Source of the DNA: Rasiella rasia | GTDB lineage: Bacteria; Bacteroidota; Bacteroidia; Flavobacteriales; Flavobacteriaceae | Assembly (NCBI RefSeq): GCF_011044175.1 | Contig: NZ_CP049057.1 | Location: 2,805,501-2,869,500 of the forward strand | Direction: 5' to 3' | DNA: 64,000 nt | Shown: one piece after another, positions 1 through 8,809 of the stretch | How positions within the stretch are numbered: position 1 is the first letter of the stretch | How the letters are laid out: the number at the start of each line of letters is the position of its first letter | Program-made: the position numbers and the translations under genes | The notes under the pieces: generated by a model | The model's input: the letters and a program-made list of their open reading frames with translations, nothing else | Databases searched by the model: none | What the model was told of the DNA's origin: nothing

Positions 1-1033
1 TATTTTGGTAGATTCCACCAAAGAGATGCTCTCCAGGGCCTTGTGCAAACACCGGAACCATTGTTGCAGTATGTCCCTTGGTGGTAAAGGTGCCAATTAC
101 TTTATTGTAATCGCCATTCTCATTGCTAAGACTAAATCCTCCTGTTTCGTGGTCTGCAGTTACAATTACCAATGTTTCACCGTTGGTTTTTGCGAAATCT
201 AATACAGCACCAATGGTTTTATCAAAATCTAATAACTCATTTACCAAGTATTCGGTATCATTTGCGTGTCCGCCCCAATCAATTTGAGAAGATTCAACCA
301 ATAAGAAAAAGCCTTCTTTATTTTTAGACAACTGCCCAATAGCAAGCATGGTGGCATTGGTAAGGAAGTTGCCTCTGTTTTCAGACATTTTAGGCATTCC
401 GTCTGGGGCTAGTATAATTGCTTGTTTTTTTTCTGAAATTTTCTTCGGCAGCACATTGGTTTCAACCTCAAAGCCACGATCGCGTAATGCTTGTAATAAG
501 TTTAAATTGTCGGTTCTATTTTTAAAATATTTCAGTCCACCACCAGCAAAAAAGTCAATATCACTTTTCACTAAATCTAGTGCGATTTCTTCATACATTC
601 TACGAGATTCCTGATGCGAGTAAAACGCTGCAGGTGTTGCGTGAACCACAGAAGATGTAACTACTAGTCCGGTGGCTATATTTTTATTAGAGATATGTTC
701 TACGATGGTTTCTGCAGGCTCCATGGCTTCATTGACGCCAACGGCCCCGTTGTAGGTTTTAATACCAGAAGCAAATGCAGTAGCGCCCGCAGCAGAATCT
801 GTGATTAGTTCTTTTGAAGAAGATGTCATGCTTAATCCAACGGTGTTAAATCTGAGAAAGTTAGATGGCTTTTCGTTGAAATATAAACTTGAGGAAATTT
901 GGCTTAAGCCCATACCATCACCTACTAAAAGGATGATATTTTTTGGTTTATTCTCTTGCTGTGAAAATGCTAGCGTTGTACAAAAGATAGCCAGTGTAAA
1001 TACGGCTACCATCTGAATTCTATTTTTAGACAT
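1..1033 (-). CDS. Alkaline phosphatase (C-terminus cut by window edge)
   Basis: Secreted metal-dependent phosphomonoesterase of the PhoA-type alkaline phosphatase superfamily. About 344 residues are visible, read from the ATG at 1033 and still open at base 1. The N-terminus is a signal peptide ending near AFSQQ, so export to the periplasm or surface is expected. Recognisable motifs are LLVGDGMG (metal ligand Asp39), TDSAAGATAFASG with nucleophile Ser80, SVVHATPAAF (His131), FFLLVESSQIDWGGH and TADHETGGF. These are the metal-binding and catalytic motifs in family order. No lipobox is seen. It stands alone, 71 bp from the glycosyltransferase gene on the same strand. A phosphate-starvation role is typical of the family, but no Pho-type operator could be identified here. 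Confidence 0.95.
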   Translation of the reverse strand, partial: MSKNRIQMVAVFTLAIFCTTLAFSQQENKPKNIILLVGDGMGLSQISSSLYFNEKPSNFLRFNTVGLSMTSSSKELITDSAAGATAFASGIKTYNGAVGVNEAMEPAETIVEHISNKNIATGLVVTSSVVHATPAAFYSHQESRRMYEEIALDLVKSDIDFFAGGGLKYFKNRTDNLNLLQALRDRGFEVETNVLPKKISEKKQAIILAPDGMPKMSENRGNFLTNATMLAIGQLSKNKEGFFLLVESSQIDWGGHANDTEYLVNELLDFDKTIGAVLDFAKTNGETLVIVTADHETGGFSLSNENGDYNKVIGTFTTKGHTATMVPVFAQGPGEHLFGGIYQN

Positions 1034-1104
1034 ATGACGTTTTTAATAAGATTTAAAAATAAGAAATACCTATCTGAGAAATGCTATAAAAAGGTTAAGA
1101 TGTT

Positions 1105-1953
1105 TTAAAATATCTTTTTCTTAATGTTTTTCCATCTTAACTGTCTAATGAACGCGCCTTCTTCTTTGTTTACCAAGTATGGTATACCGCTTTTTTTTGC
1201 CTTTAAATAGCCTCGCATACAATTATAGTAAAAAGCAATACTGCTTTTTCGTTGTGCTAATTTCATAGCGGCTACCTGAGTGAGAGCCCATCCGTAACGC
1301 ATCTTGTAGAAAGCTTCACCCTGTTTGTATTTAGACGCTTCTGTATAGGTGGCTCCAGTTGGTTTTAGATGTTTTACATGCAAGCTTTGGTCTGTTTTAA
1401 TTAGCCAACCATGGTATTGCGCTAACAACTCATCTACTGTGTCCCAGCCAATCGATCTTTTAAGCCCTCCAATGGCCTCAAAACATTCCTTTCTATATAA
1501 TTTAATGGGCCCGCGCACTTTCGTTTTTTCTGAAATATTTTCAAATACCCACGCGTCGTCAGATTGAATATATAGATTGCCTCCAGCGATACCAATTTTT
1601 CTATTTTCATTAAATAAAGAAATAATTTTCTCGAAATAATTAGGGGGGAGTATGATATCCGCGTCAAACTTGCCGATAAACGCATATTCTTCCTTAATTG
1701 CTGAAAATCCTCTATAAAATGCGTCTACTACCTTGCTTCCTGGAGCATGCTCTGAGGTAGAAGAGGCGCCAACAGAAATCATAAAAGAATATTTGGCGGT
1801 AAAGGAATCGATAATCTCTTGGGTACTATCTGTAGAGCCATCATTTACAATTACAACTTTTTTAGGCTTAAGGGTTTGTGAAACAATCGACCGTAGAAGG
1901 TCGCCTAAATGCGCCGCTTCGTTGTAAGTAGGAATAACCAAAACGATACTCAT
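1105..1953 (-). CDS. Family 2 glycosyltransferase
   Basis: A 282-residue GT-A fold glycosyltransferase that would move a sugar from a nucleotide donor to an unknown acceptor. The N-terminus VIPTYNEAAHLGDLL and VNDGSTDST (Asp38) is the classic GT2 nucleotide-binding start. KFDADI (Asp97, Asp99) is the DxD metal site. There is no signal peptide or membrane helix, so it should be cytoplasmic or membrane-peripheral. The following minus-strand genes upstream are a methyltransferase and a FabH-like ketosynthase, which suggests synthesis of a glycosylated lipid or surface glycan. Acceptor and sugar cannot be told from the sequence. Confidence 0.85.
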   Translation of the reverse strand: MSIVLVIPTYNEAAHLGDLLRSIVSQTLKPKKVVIVNDGSTDSTQEIIDSFTAKYSFMISVGASSTSEHAPGSKVVDAFYRGFSAIKEEYAFIGKFDADIILPPNYFEKIISLFNENRKIGIAGGNLYIQSDDAWVFENISEKTKVRGPIKLYRKECFEAIGGLKRSIGWDTVDELLAQYHGWLIKTDQSLHVKHLKPTGATYTEASKYKQGEAFYKMRYGWALTQVAAMKLAQRKSSIAFYYNCMRGYLKAKKSGIPYLVNKEEGAFIRQLRWKNIKKKIF

Positions 1954-2141
1954 GGTATAAAAGTATTATTAAAATTTCGTAAAATACTTCGGAAACATTT
2001 TTTTATGAAACTACAAGTTTTTTCCATCACACAATTTATTGCTAACATCTTTCTGAACGGCCAGCATTTTGACGCAGTCGAATTTAAAGAAATGACAGAT
2101 GGCACAAAACAACAATTCAAACTAATAAAAGAGTAGTACGT

Positions 2142-2663
2142 CTAAGCTCTTTCAGCATACACCAAATAGTATCTAGGTGTAAACAATCTCAGTAGAGGAC
2201 GAAAGCCAATTTTTTTGACAGGATGGCTAAACTTTTCTCTTTTCTTAATAGTCCAACCTGCTTTTTCGAGTAACCAATCAAATTGCCAATCTTCAAACTC
2301 ATGGTAATGTCTATCCCAATCGTCTGTTTTACTTCTGTAGGCCGAAGCAAACCAAAGTTTTAGTGGTACAGAGGCAACTAGTTTTTTTGCGTTGGTGTTT
2401 TTAAGAACTTGCAGCGGACTTAGCATATGTTCGAAAATTTCGAAGGCGGTTAGGACGTCAAAAGTTTCAGATTGTATTCTGCTTATATCGATGTCTAAAT
2501 CTTCACCTTGGGTATTCGTAACTGTGTACCCTTCCTCTTTCATAATTTCAGAAAACGGATTGGTAACACCCAAATCTAGGATTGACTCTTGGGTAGAAAT
2601 ATTTTCTTTTAAGAAAAGTAAGGTGCGTTTGTAGCGCTTTTTTGGGTATTTGCCTTCGTACAT
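2142..2663 (-). CDS. Class I SAM-dependent methyltransferase
   Basis: A small (173 residue) Rossmann-type methyltransferase. SILDLGVTNPFSEIMKEEGY is a variant motif I in which the usual second glycine cluster is lost, DLDID is the likely acidic motif II, and FDVLTAFEIFEHMLSP matches the post-motif segment of Methyltransf_11/23-type enzymes. Its ATG overlaps the stop codon of the upstream ketosynthase gene by one base (TAATG), so the two are translationally coupled and probably act in one pathway. The substrate is unknown; a product of the ketosynthase or the acceptor of the neighbouring glycosyltransferase is a reasonable guess. Confidence 0.8.
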   Translation of the reverse strand: MYEGKYPKKRYKRTLLFLKENISTQESILDLGVTNPFSEIMKEEGYTVTNTQGEDLDIDISRIQSETFDVLTAFEIFEHMLSPLQVLKNTNAKKLVASVPLKLWFASAYRSKTDDWDRHYHEFEDWQFDWLLEKAGWTIKKREKFSHPVKKIGFRPLLRLFTPRYYLVYAERA

Positions 2664-3724
2664 TATAGTTTGTAAACGATTGCATTTATGTTCATTCCTG
2701 CCCCAACACTTGCAAACATTACTATATCGCCTTTGGTAATACTGTGCCCTTCGAGCTTATTTTTTAATACTAAATCGTAAAGAGTAGGTACCGTTGCTAC
2801 ACTAGAATTTCCTAGTTTGTTTATAGTCATTGGCATTACGCCTTCTGGAGCCTCCATGCCGTAAAGCTTAAAGAAACGCTTTATAATAGCTTCGTCCATC
2901 TTCTCGTTGGCCTGATGAATAAAGATTTTCTTTAATTCTGAAATATCAACATCACTTTCGTCTAAGCATGTTTTCATAGCTTCAGGAACATTGCTAAGAG
3001 CGAAATTGTAAATTTTACGACCGTACATTTTTATATACCTACGGGCATCATTTAATTCTTGGTTATTGCTTTCACCGAAATAAATGAAATGAGCTTCATC
3101 TAACGCATACGTAGCACTTTTATGAGCTAAGATACCGCAGTCGGGATCATTAGAAGATTCTACAATTACCGCACCTGCACCATCACTATAAATCATAGAA
3201 TCTCTATCGTGCTGGTCAATTACCCTAGATAATGCTTCGGCGCCAATCACTAAACATTTTTTGGCCATGCCGCTTTCAAGATATGCATGTGCCGTAATCA
3301 TAGCTTCAACCCAACCAGGGCAACCAAACATAAGGTCGTATGCAACGCAGTACGGATTTTTAATTTTGAGATGATGTTTTACACGAGAGCCTAAACTTGG
3401 CACACTATCACTTTGTTGTAGGTTGTGTTTTACGTCTCCGTAATTATTTGCAACAATAATATAATCTAATGTTTCAGGATCTATTTTTGCATCTGCAATT
3501 GCCTTTTCTGCGGCAAAGAAGGCAATATCAGAGGTGTTGAGGTGGTCTTTTATGTAGCGTCTTTCAGAAATACCAGTTATTGCCTTAAACTTTTCGATGA
3601 TAACAGTGTTCTCATTATCAAACCTACTTCCATCTTCAGTATAAAAACTGTTCTGCTCAAACTGGTTGTTAGGAGCTACTCCCGTGGGTATGTAACTGCC
3701 AACTCCTGTAATCTTCGTGCCCAT
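2663..3724 (-). CDS. 3-oxoacyl-ACP synthase III family protein (FabH-like)
   Basis: A 353-residue thiolase-fold condensing enzyme that joins an acyl-CoA to malonyl-ACP or a similar partner. The FabH catalytic triad is intact: Cys135 in FGCPGWVEAM, His270 in IFIHQAN and Asn306 in INKLGNSS. SDGAGAVIVE and GAGMNINAIVYKL are also typical. It is longer than housekeeping FabH (about 320 residues) and carries insertions near residues 20-45, so it is more likely a pathway-specific KAS III (secondary lipid or polyketide-like product) than the fatty-acid initiation enzyme. It starts a coupled pair with the methyltransferase, and the glycosyltransferase follows 188 bp further on. Confidence 0.85.
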   Translation of the reverse strand: MGTKITGVGSYIPTGVAPNNQFEQNSFYTEDGSRFDNENTVIIEKFKAITGISERRYIKDHLNTSDIAFFAAEKAIADAKIDPETLDYIIVANNYGDVKHNLQQSDSVPSLGSRVKHHLKIKNPYCVAYDLMFGCPGWVEAMITAHAYLESGMAKKCLVIGAEALSRVIDQHDRDSMIYSDGAGAVIVESSNDPDCGILAHKSATYALDEAHFIYFGESNNQELNDARRYIKMYGRKIYNFALSNVPEAMKTCLDESDVDISELKKIFIHQANEKMDEAIIKRFFKLYGMEAPEGVMPMTINKLGNSSVATVPTLYDLVLKNKLEGHSITKGDIVMFASVGAGMNINAIVYKL

Positions 3725-3828
3725 GTTGAAATTTTCGACTAAATTAAGGAAAACTGTGAACGTACAGAGGTCATTTCATAGGAAATTGACTTCATTTGAA
3801 CAATTTGCAATAGAATTACTTAAAAACG

Positions 3829-3867
3829 AAAAATCCTCATTTCTAACGACTAGAAATGAGGATTTTT
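3829..3867 (-). terminator. Intrinsic terminator after gcvP
   Basis: A perfect 16-bp inverted repeat (arms AAAAATCCTCATTTCT and its complement) with a seven-base loop, 18 bp beyond the gcvP stop on the minus strand. T-rich sequence follows on that strand. It separates gcvP from the ketosynthase gene. Confidence 0.85.
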
Positions 3868-3884
3868 TACGGATTTAATGGGTG

Positions 3885-6734
3885 TTATGCTTCCATAAAT
3901 TCTTCAATTGGGGCGCAGGTGCAAATTAAATTTCGATCTCCGTAGGCATCGTCTACCCTTCTAACACTTGGCCAAAATTTATTGTCGTTAATATAATCTA
4001 GTGGAAATGCAGCTTTCTGTCTAGAATAAGGGAACTCCCAAATATCGTTGGTAAGCATAGCCTGCGTATGAGGTGCATTTTTTAAAACATTATTTGGTTC
4101 GTCTTTTTCAGTAGCATCAATTTCCTTTCGTATAGAAATCATAGCGTCACAAAAACGATCTAATTCTTGTTTGCTTTCACTTTCAGTAGGTTCAATCATC
4201 ATGGTGCCAGCAACCGGAAATGATACGGTAGGCGCATGAAAACCATAGTCCATTAATCGTTTTGCAATATCTACTACTTCAATGCCGTGCTCTTTAAAAG
4301 GGCGACAATCTACAATCATTTCATGTGCAGCACGTCCTTTTTCACCTGTGTAGAGTACATCAAAAGTACCAACAAGTCTTTCTTTAATATAGTTTGCATT
4401 TAGAATAGCGTATTCGGTAGACTTTTTTAATCCGTTTTCTCCAAGCATGCAGATATAGGCATAACTTATTAAACATGCTAAAGCGCTTCCCCAAGGAGCT
4501 GCAGAAATAGCAGTTATTGCGGTGTCTCCTCCAGTTTCTATTACCGGGTTAGAGGGTAAAAAAGGAACTAGTTGTTCTGCAACACAGATGGGGCCAACAC
4601 CAGGGCCACCACCGCCATGCGGAATCGCAAACGTTTTATGAAGGTTTAGATGACAAACATCTGCGCCAATTGCACCGGGATTAGTAAGTGCAACCTGCGC
4701 ATTCATGTTGGCTCCATCCATGTATACTTGTCCACCGTTTTCATGTATAAGGCTTGTAATTTCTTTTATGGCAGATTCGTACACGCCGTGGGTAGATGGG
4801 TAAGTAACCATTAAAGCGGCTAAATTGTCTTTATGTTCTTCTGCCTTGGCACGAAGGTCGTCAACATCAATATTGCCTTCTTCAGTCGCTTTTGTAACGA
4901 CTACTTTCATTCCCGCCATAACTGCACTTGCAGGATTCGTTCCATGTGCCGATGAAGGAATTAAACAAATATTTCTATGTCCGTCTCCACGCGACTCATG
5001 ATATGCTCTAATTACCATAAGTCCGGCATATTCCCCCTGGGCACCAGAGTTGGGCTGAAGCGAAGTTCCGGCAAATCCCGTAATTTCCGTCAGCTGTTCT
5101 TCTAATTTTTTCAGCATAAACTGGTAACCTCCTGCTTGCTCTGTTGGGACAAAGGGATGCATATTACCCCACATTGGGTCACTAAGAGGTAACATTTCGG
5201 CAGCTGCGTTCAGTTTCATTGTACATGAACCTAACGAAATCATTGAATGGTTTAAGGCCAAATCTTTACGCTCCAGTTTTTTAATGTAGCGCATTAACTC
5301 GGTTTCACTATGGTAGCTGTTAAACACTTCATTTTCAAGAAATGTAGTTTTTCTTGCAACCAGAGGAGGGATGGTATTACCTGTAATTAATTCTGATATA
5401 TAAAATCGTTCAATACTCGCCGCTTCCGCGAAAATGCCTATAATTTTATTGACATCGTTAAGGGTGGTTGTTTCGTTTATAGAAATTGAAACCGTTTCTT
5501 CATCTGGATAATAAAAGTTAACCCCTTCTGCGATGGCACGAAACTCAATTTTAGAAACATCTGTTTTAATTGCAATGGTATCGAAATAGGTGTCGTTGGC
5601 TTGATGATATCCTAATTTTTCAAGAGCATCGGCCAGCGTAGCAGCTGTATTATGAACTTTATTCGCAATGTATGTAAGTCCGTTAGGACCGTGATATACA
5701 CCGTACATTCCTGCCATCACTGCTAGTAAAACCTGAGCTGTACAAATATTTGAGGTTGCTTTGTCACGTTTTATGTGTTGTTCGCGTGTTTGCAGTGCCA
5801 TACGAAGTGCACGGTTGCCATTTGTATCTTTGGTGACTCCAATAATACGTCCAGGGATATTTCTCTTATAAGCTTCTTTGGTAGCAAAATAAGCCGCGTG
5901 CGGACCACCATAACCTAGCGGGATTCCAAAGCGTTGGGTGGTTCCAACGACTACGTCTACTCCAAAATGCCCTGGAGCCTCTAACTTTACGAGACTTAAA
6001 ATGTCGGCAGCAACGGCTACCTTAATATTATTTTCTTTTGCTGTAGAAACAAACGATTTGTAATCGTATACTCTTCCACTTTTTCCTGGATATTGTAGAA
6101 TAGCTCCAAAAAACTCTGACGAGAAATCGAATGTTTCATGATCTCCAATCACAATTTCAACTCCAATTGGAGTAGAGCGTGTTTGTAGTAAGGATAAGGT
6201 TTGAGGTAAAAGTTCTTCAGAAACAAAAAACTTATTGGCTCCATTCTTTTTTTGATCGCGTTCTCGTACAGCAAACAGAAGCGCCATCGCTTCTGCGGCA
6301 GCGGTACTTTCATCTAAAAGTGAAGCATTGGCTAATTCCATTCCAGTTAAATCTGTTACCATGGTTTGGAAATTGAGTAGGGCTTCGAGGCGGCCTTGTG
6401 CAATTTCGGCTTGATATGGAGTATATGCTGTATACCATCCTGGATTTTCTAGAATATTCCTTTGAATTACAGGAGGTGTAATAGCTTGGTGGTATCCAAG
6501 ACCAATATAGGTTTTAAACACTTGATTTTTTGAGGACAACTCAGTAATGTGTTCTAAGTACTCCTGTTCACTCATAGCGGCATCTAACGCAATATCCTCT
6601 TTTAAGCGAATATCATCGGGAATAGTTTCATTTATAAGTTGTTGCATGCTCTCAACTCCTACGGTTTTTAGCATGGCGGCAAGGTCGCTTTTACGCGGGC
6701 CAATATGTCTTAAAGCAAAAGAATCTGTATTCAT
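3885..6734 (-). CDS. gcvP: Glycine dehydrogenase (decarboxylating), P protein
   Basis: P protein of the glycine cleavage system. It decarboxylates glycine with pyridoxal phosphate and passes the aminomethyl group to the lipoyl arm of the H protein. It is 949 residues, the single-chain form in which the N-terminal (about 1-430) and C-terminal (about 450-949) halves each have the type I PLP fold. The catalytic lysine is Lys700 in [18 protein letters not shown]. Conserved blocks RHIGP at the N-terminus and [10 protein letters not shown] at about residue 505 are present. The gene stands alone; gcvT and gcvH are not in this window. It has its own promoter and a structured leader of about 100 bases, and ends at the hairpin terminator at 3829-3867. 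Confidence 0.98.
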   Translation of the reverse strand: MNTDSFALRHIGPRKSDLAAMLKTVGVESMQQLINETIPDDIRLKEDIALDAAMSEQEYLEHITELSSKNQVFKTYIGLGYHQAITPPVIQRNILENPGWYTAYTPYQAEIAQGRLEALLNFQTMVTDLTGMELANASLLDESTAAAEAMALLFAVRERDQKKNGANKFFVSEELLPQTLSLLQTRSTPIGVEIVIGDHETFDFSSEFFGAILQYPGKSGRVYDYKSFVSTAKENNIKVAVAADILSLVKLEAPGHFGVDVVVGTTQRFGIPLGYGGPHAAYFATKEAYKRNIPGRIIGVTKDTNGNRALRMALQTREQHIKRDKATSNICTAQVLLAVMAGMYGVYHGPNGLTYIANKVHNTAATLADALEKLGYHQANDTYFDTIAIKTDVSKIEFRAIAEGVNFYYPDEETVSISINETTTLNDVNKIIGIFAEAASIERFYISELITGNTIPPLVARKTTFLENEVFNSYHSETELMRYIKKLERKDLALNHSMISLGSCTMKLNAAAEMLPLSDPMWGNMHPFVPTEQAGGYQFMLKKLEEQLTEITGFAGTSLQPNSGAQGEYAGLMVIRAYHESRGDGHRNICLIPSSAHGTNPASAVMAGMKVVVTKATEEGNIDVDDLRAKAEEHKDNLAALMVTYPSTHGVYESAIKEITSLIHENGGQVYMDGANMNAQVALTNPGAIGADVCHLNLHKTFAIPHGGGGPGVGPICVAEQLVPFLPSNPVIETGGDTAITAISAAPWGSALACLISYAYICMLGENGLKKSTEYAILNANYIKERLVGTFDVLYTGEKGRAAHEMIVDCRPFKEHGIEVVDIAKRLMDYGFHAPTVSFPVAGTMMIEPTESESKQELDRFCDAMISIRKEIDATEKDEPNNVLKNAPHTQAMLTNDIWEFPYSRQKAAFPLDYINDNKFWPSVRRVDDAYGDRNLICTCAPIEEFMEA

Positions 6735-6844
6735 ATAGGGTGTATGATTTACCCATTATTTTTAAAGGGTAATTTGCGTTACTAATCATTCTATAGTCAA
6801 TCTTTTGGCAGCAACGTGGCTTTCATAGATTGATGGCAAAATTA
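6735..6844 (-). promoter_or_regulatory. gcvP promoter and structured 5' leader
   Basis: On the minus strand the -7 box TAATTTTG (6844-6837) predicts transcription starting near 6832, leaving a leader of about 98 bases before the gcvP ATG. The leader holds two hairpins. One pairs the segments at 6832-6827 and 6803-6798 (CAATCT with AGATTG), and one pairs 6772-6767 with 6754-6749 (TTACCC with GGGTAA). No glycine-riboswitch core could be recognised. A regulatory role is an inference from the structure and the long leader. Confidence 0.45.
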
Positions 6845-6941
6845 CGGTTTTTACAACAAAAAAGTACCAAATAAAAGAAGAGTGAAGCACAACTTTTCAA
6901 CCAAAAGCGGCGGTTACTAACAGTTTAGCTATTTTTACGAC

Positions 6942-7766
6942 GTGCAGTGGCTTCGTCAACAATTTCGATTTTATATTCATGCCAGTATTCATGTAGCTTT
7001 TGCTGTGGTTTCGCTTGTAGGTGTGACTGTGCTAGAATTCGATTTAAACGTGCCAATTGCCTTGTGGTTTTTTGTTTTCTTCGGAACTATCTCGGGCTAT
7101 AATTTCGTAAAATATGCTAAAATTGCGGGATTACATCATAGAAGTCTTGCGCAAAGCTTACGTGCCATACAGGTCTTTTCAGCAATTAGTATGGCTGGAG
7201 TCTTTCTTTCGATGTTCTTTTTAACTACTACAACTCTTATAGTTGCTTTCGGATTTGGCCTTTTAACCCTTTTTTATGCAGTGCCATTATTTAGGAGTAA
7301 AAATCTAAGAAACATAATAGGTCTCAAAATATTTGTAGTGGCACTAGTTTGGGCTGGGGTTACAGTGGCAGTTCCAATTGTAGAAGAAGGGATGACAATT
7401 TCTGGCGATTTTTGGATTACTTTATCACAAAGAACACTAATCGTGCTAGCACTTATTTTGCCCTTTGAGATACGTGATTTACAATTTGACAGGGTAGGAT
7501 TGAAAACCGTTCCTCAGCGGTACGGGGTCATGAAAACAAAAGGATTGGGAATAAGTTTGCTTACGTTGGTTGTGTTGCTAGAAGGGTTAAAAAACATGCC
7601 AAGCGTATGGTCATTATATGCATTGTTATGTACAATGATTTTAATTGGCTTGGCGATTGGATATGCCCGAAAAAAACAATCGGAATACTTTGCATCTTTT
7701 TGGGTAGAAAGTATTCCGATTATTTGGGTAAGTCTATTATTTTTATTTCGCCATTTCTTTTCGTAG
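6942..7766 (+). CDS. UbiA-like integral membrane protein, degenerate first motif
   Basis: A 274-residue, very hydrophobic protein with about seven to nine membrane helices, starting at GTG. It resembles the UbiA prenyltransferase superfamily: the second Asp-rich motif is seen as EIRDLQFDRVG (Asp179, Asp183), followed by LKTVPQRYG as in UbiA proteins. The first motif (NDxxD) is reduced to GYNFVKYAK, with Asn54 kept but both acidic residues gone. It may therefore be inactive or act on another substrate. It has a single near-consensus -7 box ending four bases before the GTG. Its last 24 bp overlap the convergent anti-sigma gene. Confidence 0.65.
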   Translation: MQWLRQQFRFYIHASIHVAFAVVSLVGVTVLEFDLNVPIALWFFVFFGTISGYNFVKYAKIAGLHHRSLAQSLRAIQVFSAISMAGVFLSMFFLTTTTLIVAFGFGLLTLFYAVPLFRSKNLRNIIGLKIFVVALVWAGVTVAVPIVEEGMTISGDFWITLSQRTLIVLALILPFEIRDLQFDRVGLKTVPQRYGVMKTKGLGISLLTLVVLLEGLKNMPSVWSLYALLCTMILIGLAIGYARKKQSEYFASFWVESIPIIWVSLLFLFRHFFS

Positions 7767-7985
7767 ACGCTCTTTCATGGCCACTTTAGCATCTACAGGC
7801 ATTGTTTTTACAGACGATTTTTTAAAGAGCTTTGATAAACGAGTATTGCGCGCTGTGTACTTGCGACACGCACGACAATATATCAAGTGAATATTCAACT
7901 TGATAAGTTCTAATAGTGAAGCCTCCTTGTACTGGTTTTTATCACAGGTGTGATTTGCTTCTTCGCATTTCAAAAATACTTTCAT
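7743..7985 (-). CDS. Zinc-binding anti-sigma factor (ZAS-like)
   Basis: An 80-residue protein just downstream (2 bp) of the ECF sigma gene. It carries Cys7, then 25 residues, then His33-x3-Cys37-x2-Cys40. This is the same spacing as the zinc site of the redox anti-sigma factors RsrA and ChrR. Extra His12 and Cys14 lie near the N-terminus. The sequence therefore suggests a cytoplasmic zinc anti-sigma factor that binds the neighbouring sigma. A thiol- or zinc-responsive release is inferred, not shown. Similar small flavobacterial proteins are sometimes mislabelled in annotation. The gene's 3' end overlaps the end of the convergent UbiA-like gene. Confidence 0.7.
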   Translation of the reverse strand: MKVFLKCEEANHTCDKNQYKEASLLELIKLNIHLIYCRACRKYTARNTRLSKLFKKSSVKTMPVDAKVAMKERLRKEMAK

Positions 7986-7987
7986 AA

Positions 7988-8542
7988 TTAATTAAGCCAA
8001 CTTTTTTCGAGACATGCGGCCATTGCTGTGCGCGCTCGATGAATGATAACCCAGAGGTTAGACGGTGTAATGCCAAATTCATTACAAACTGCCTCTGTGT
8101 CAAAATTATCTATGGTTTTCATCTTAAAGATGGTCGCCTGTTTGTCGTTTAAAGTGTCTAAACATTTCATTATTGCCATCCCTAGTTCTTCATTTTCTAG
8201 GGTGTCTTCGGCGGTACGATCAAAAGGATCACTTACTCGTTCTTCTAACCATGCACCTTCTGCATCTTCATCGGTGTAGTTAATGTGTACTTCTGCTTTT
8301 CCTTTCTTAGAATTCTTCTTGCGATAATGATCAATGATTTTACGTTTCAGTATAGAAATCAACCATGTGCGTTCAGAAGCTTCTCCTTTAAAATTTGCTG
8401 CCGATTTTAGACCTGCCAAAAATGTTTCCGAAATAAGATCTTGAGCCACTTCATGGTCGTTTACCTTTACAATGGTGTAATTGTAAAGGTAGTCTGAATA
8501 GGCATCAACCCATTTCGAAGGGTCTAATTTTGTTTCTTGCAT
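7988..8542 (-). CDS. ECF RNA polymerase sigma-70 factor
   Basis: A 184-residue sigma factor with only regions 2 and 4. Region 2 is recognised from HEVAQDLISETFLAGL to ERTWLISILKRKIIDHYR (about residues 30-75). An acidic linker follows (about 85-120), and region 4 is the helix-turn-helix TIDNFDTEAVCNEFGITPSN. It is followed after 2 bp by a zinc anti-sigma gene, so the two form an operon. A -7 box (TATTTTTG, 8558-8551 on the minus strand) ends eight bases before the ATG. Confidence 0.92.
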   Translation of the reverse strand: MQETKLDPSKWVDAYSDYLYNYTIVKVNDHEVAQDLISETFLAGLKSAANFKGEASERTWLISILKRKIIDHYRKKNSKKGKAEVHINYTDEDAEGAWLEERVSDPFDRTAEDTLENEELGMAIMKCLDTLNDKQATIFKMKTIDNFDTEAVCNEFGITPSNLWVIIHRARTAMAACLEKSWLN

Positions 8543-8550
8543 AGCAATTT

Positions 8551-8558
8551 CAAAAATA
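8551..8558 (-). promoter_or_regulatory. Predicted -7 promoter box of the ECF sigma operon
   Basis: TATTTTTG on the minus strand fits the Bacteroidota -7 consensus TAnnTTTG and ends eight bases before the sigma ATG. The rest of the gap 8559-8809 holds no convincing ORF; it contains a short GGAAA/TTTCC inverted repeat around 8636-8650. Confidence 0.5.
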
Positions 8559-8809
8559 GGAAAGTTTAAGTAACTATTACTACTTTCTAGGTAATTTACT
8601 GAAGGCTATTATTTTCAAGGGGTACGTCAAAAAAAAGGAAAAAGTTTCCTAGCTAAGTATTCCTTTTCACCTGCCAATATACCTTTAATTAACCCCAGTA
8701 ATGATTTTTATTGTGTTTCAGATGAAGAATATTGATGAAAATCAAATCTCTTGACAAATCAAGCTCTGTTAAAATAGATGCTTTTACTTCAATTTAAGAC
8801 GGTTAGAAG

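Noticed and set aside
1954-2141. Possible small gene between the glycosyltransferase and the methyltransferase
   Set aside because: The only open frame is a short plus-strand one overlapping the glycosyltransferase start, with no signal or domain.
6735-6844. Glycine riboswitch before gcvP
   Set aside because: No recognisable glycine aptamer core or tandem arrangement; only two simple hairpins are seen.
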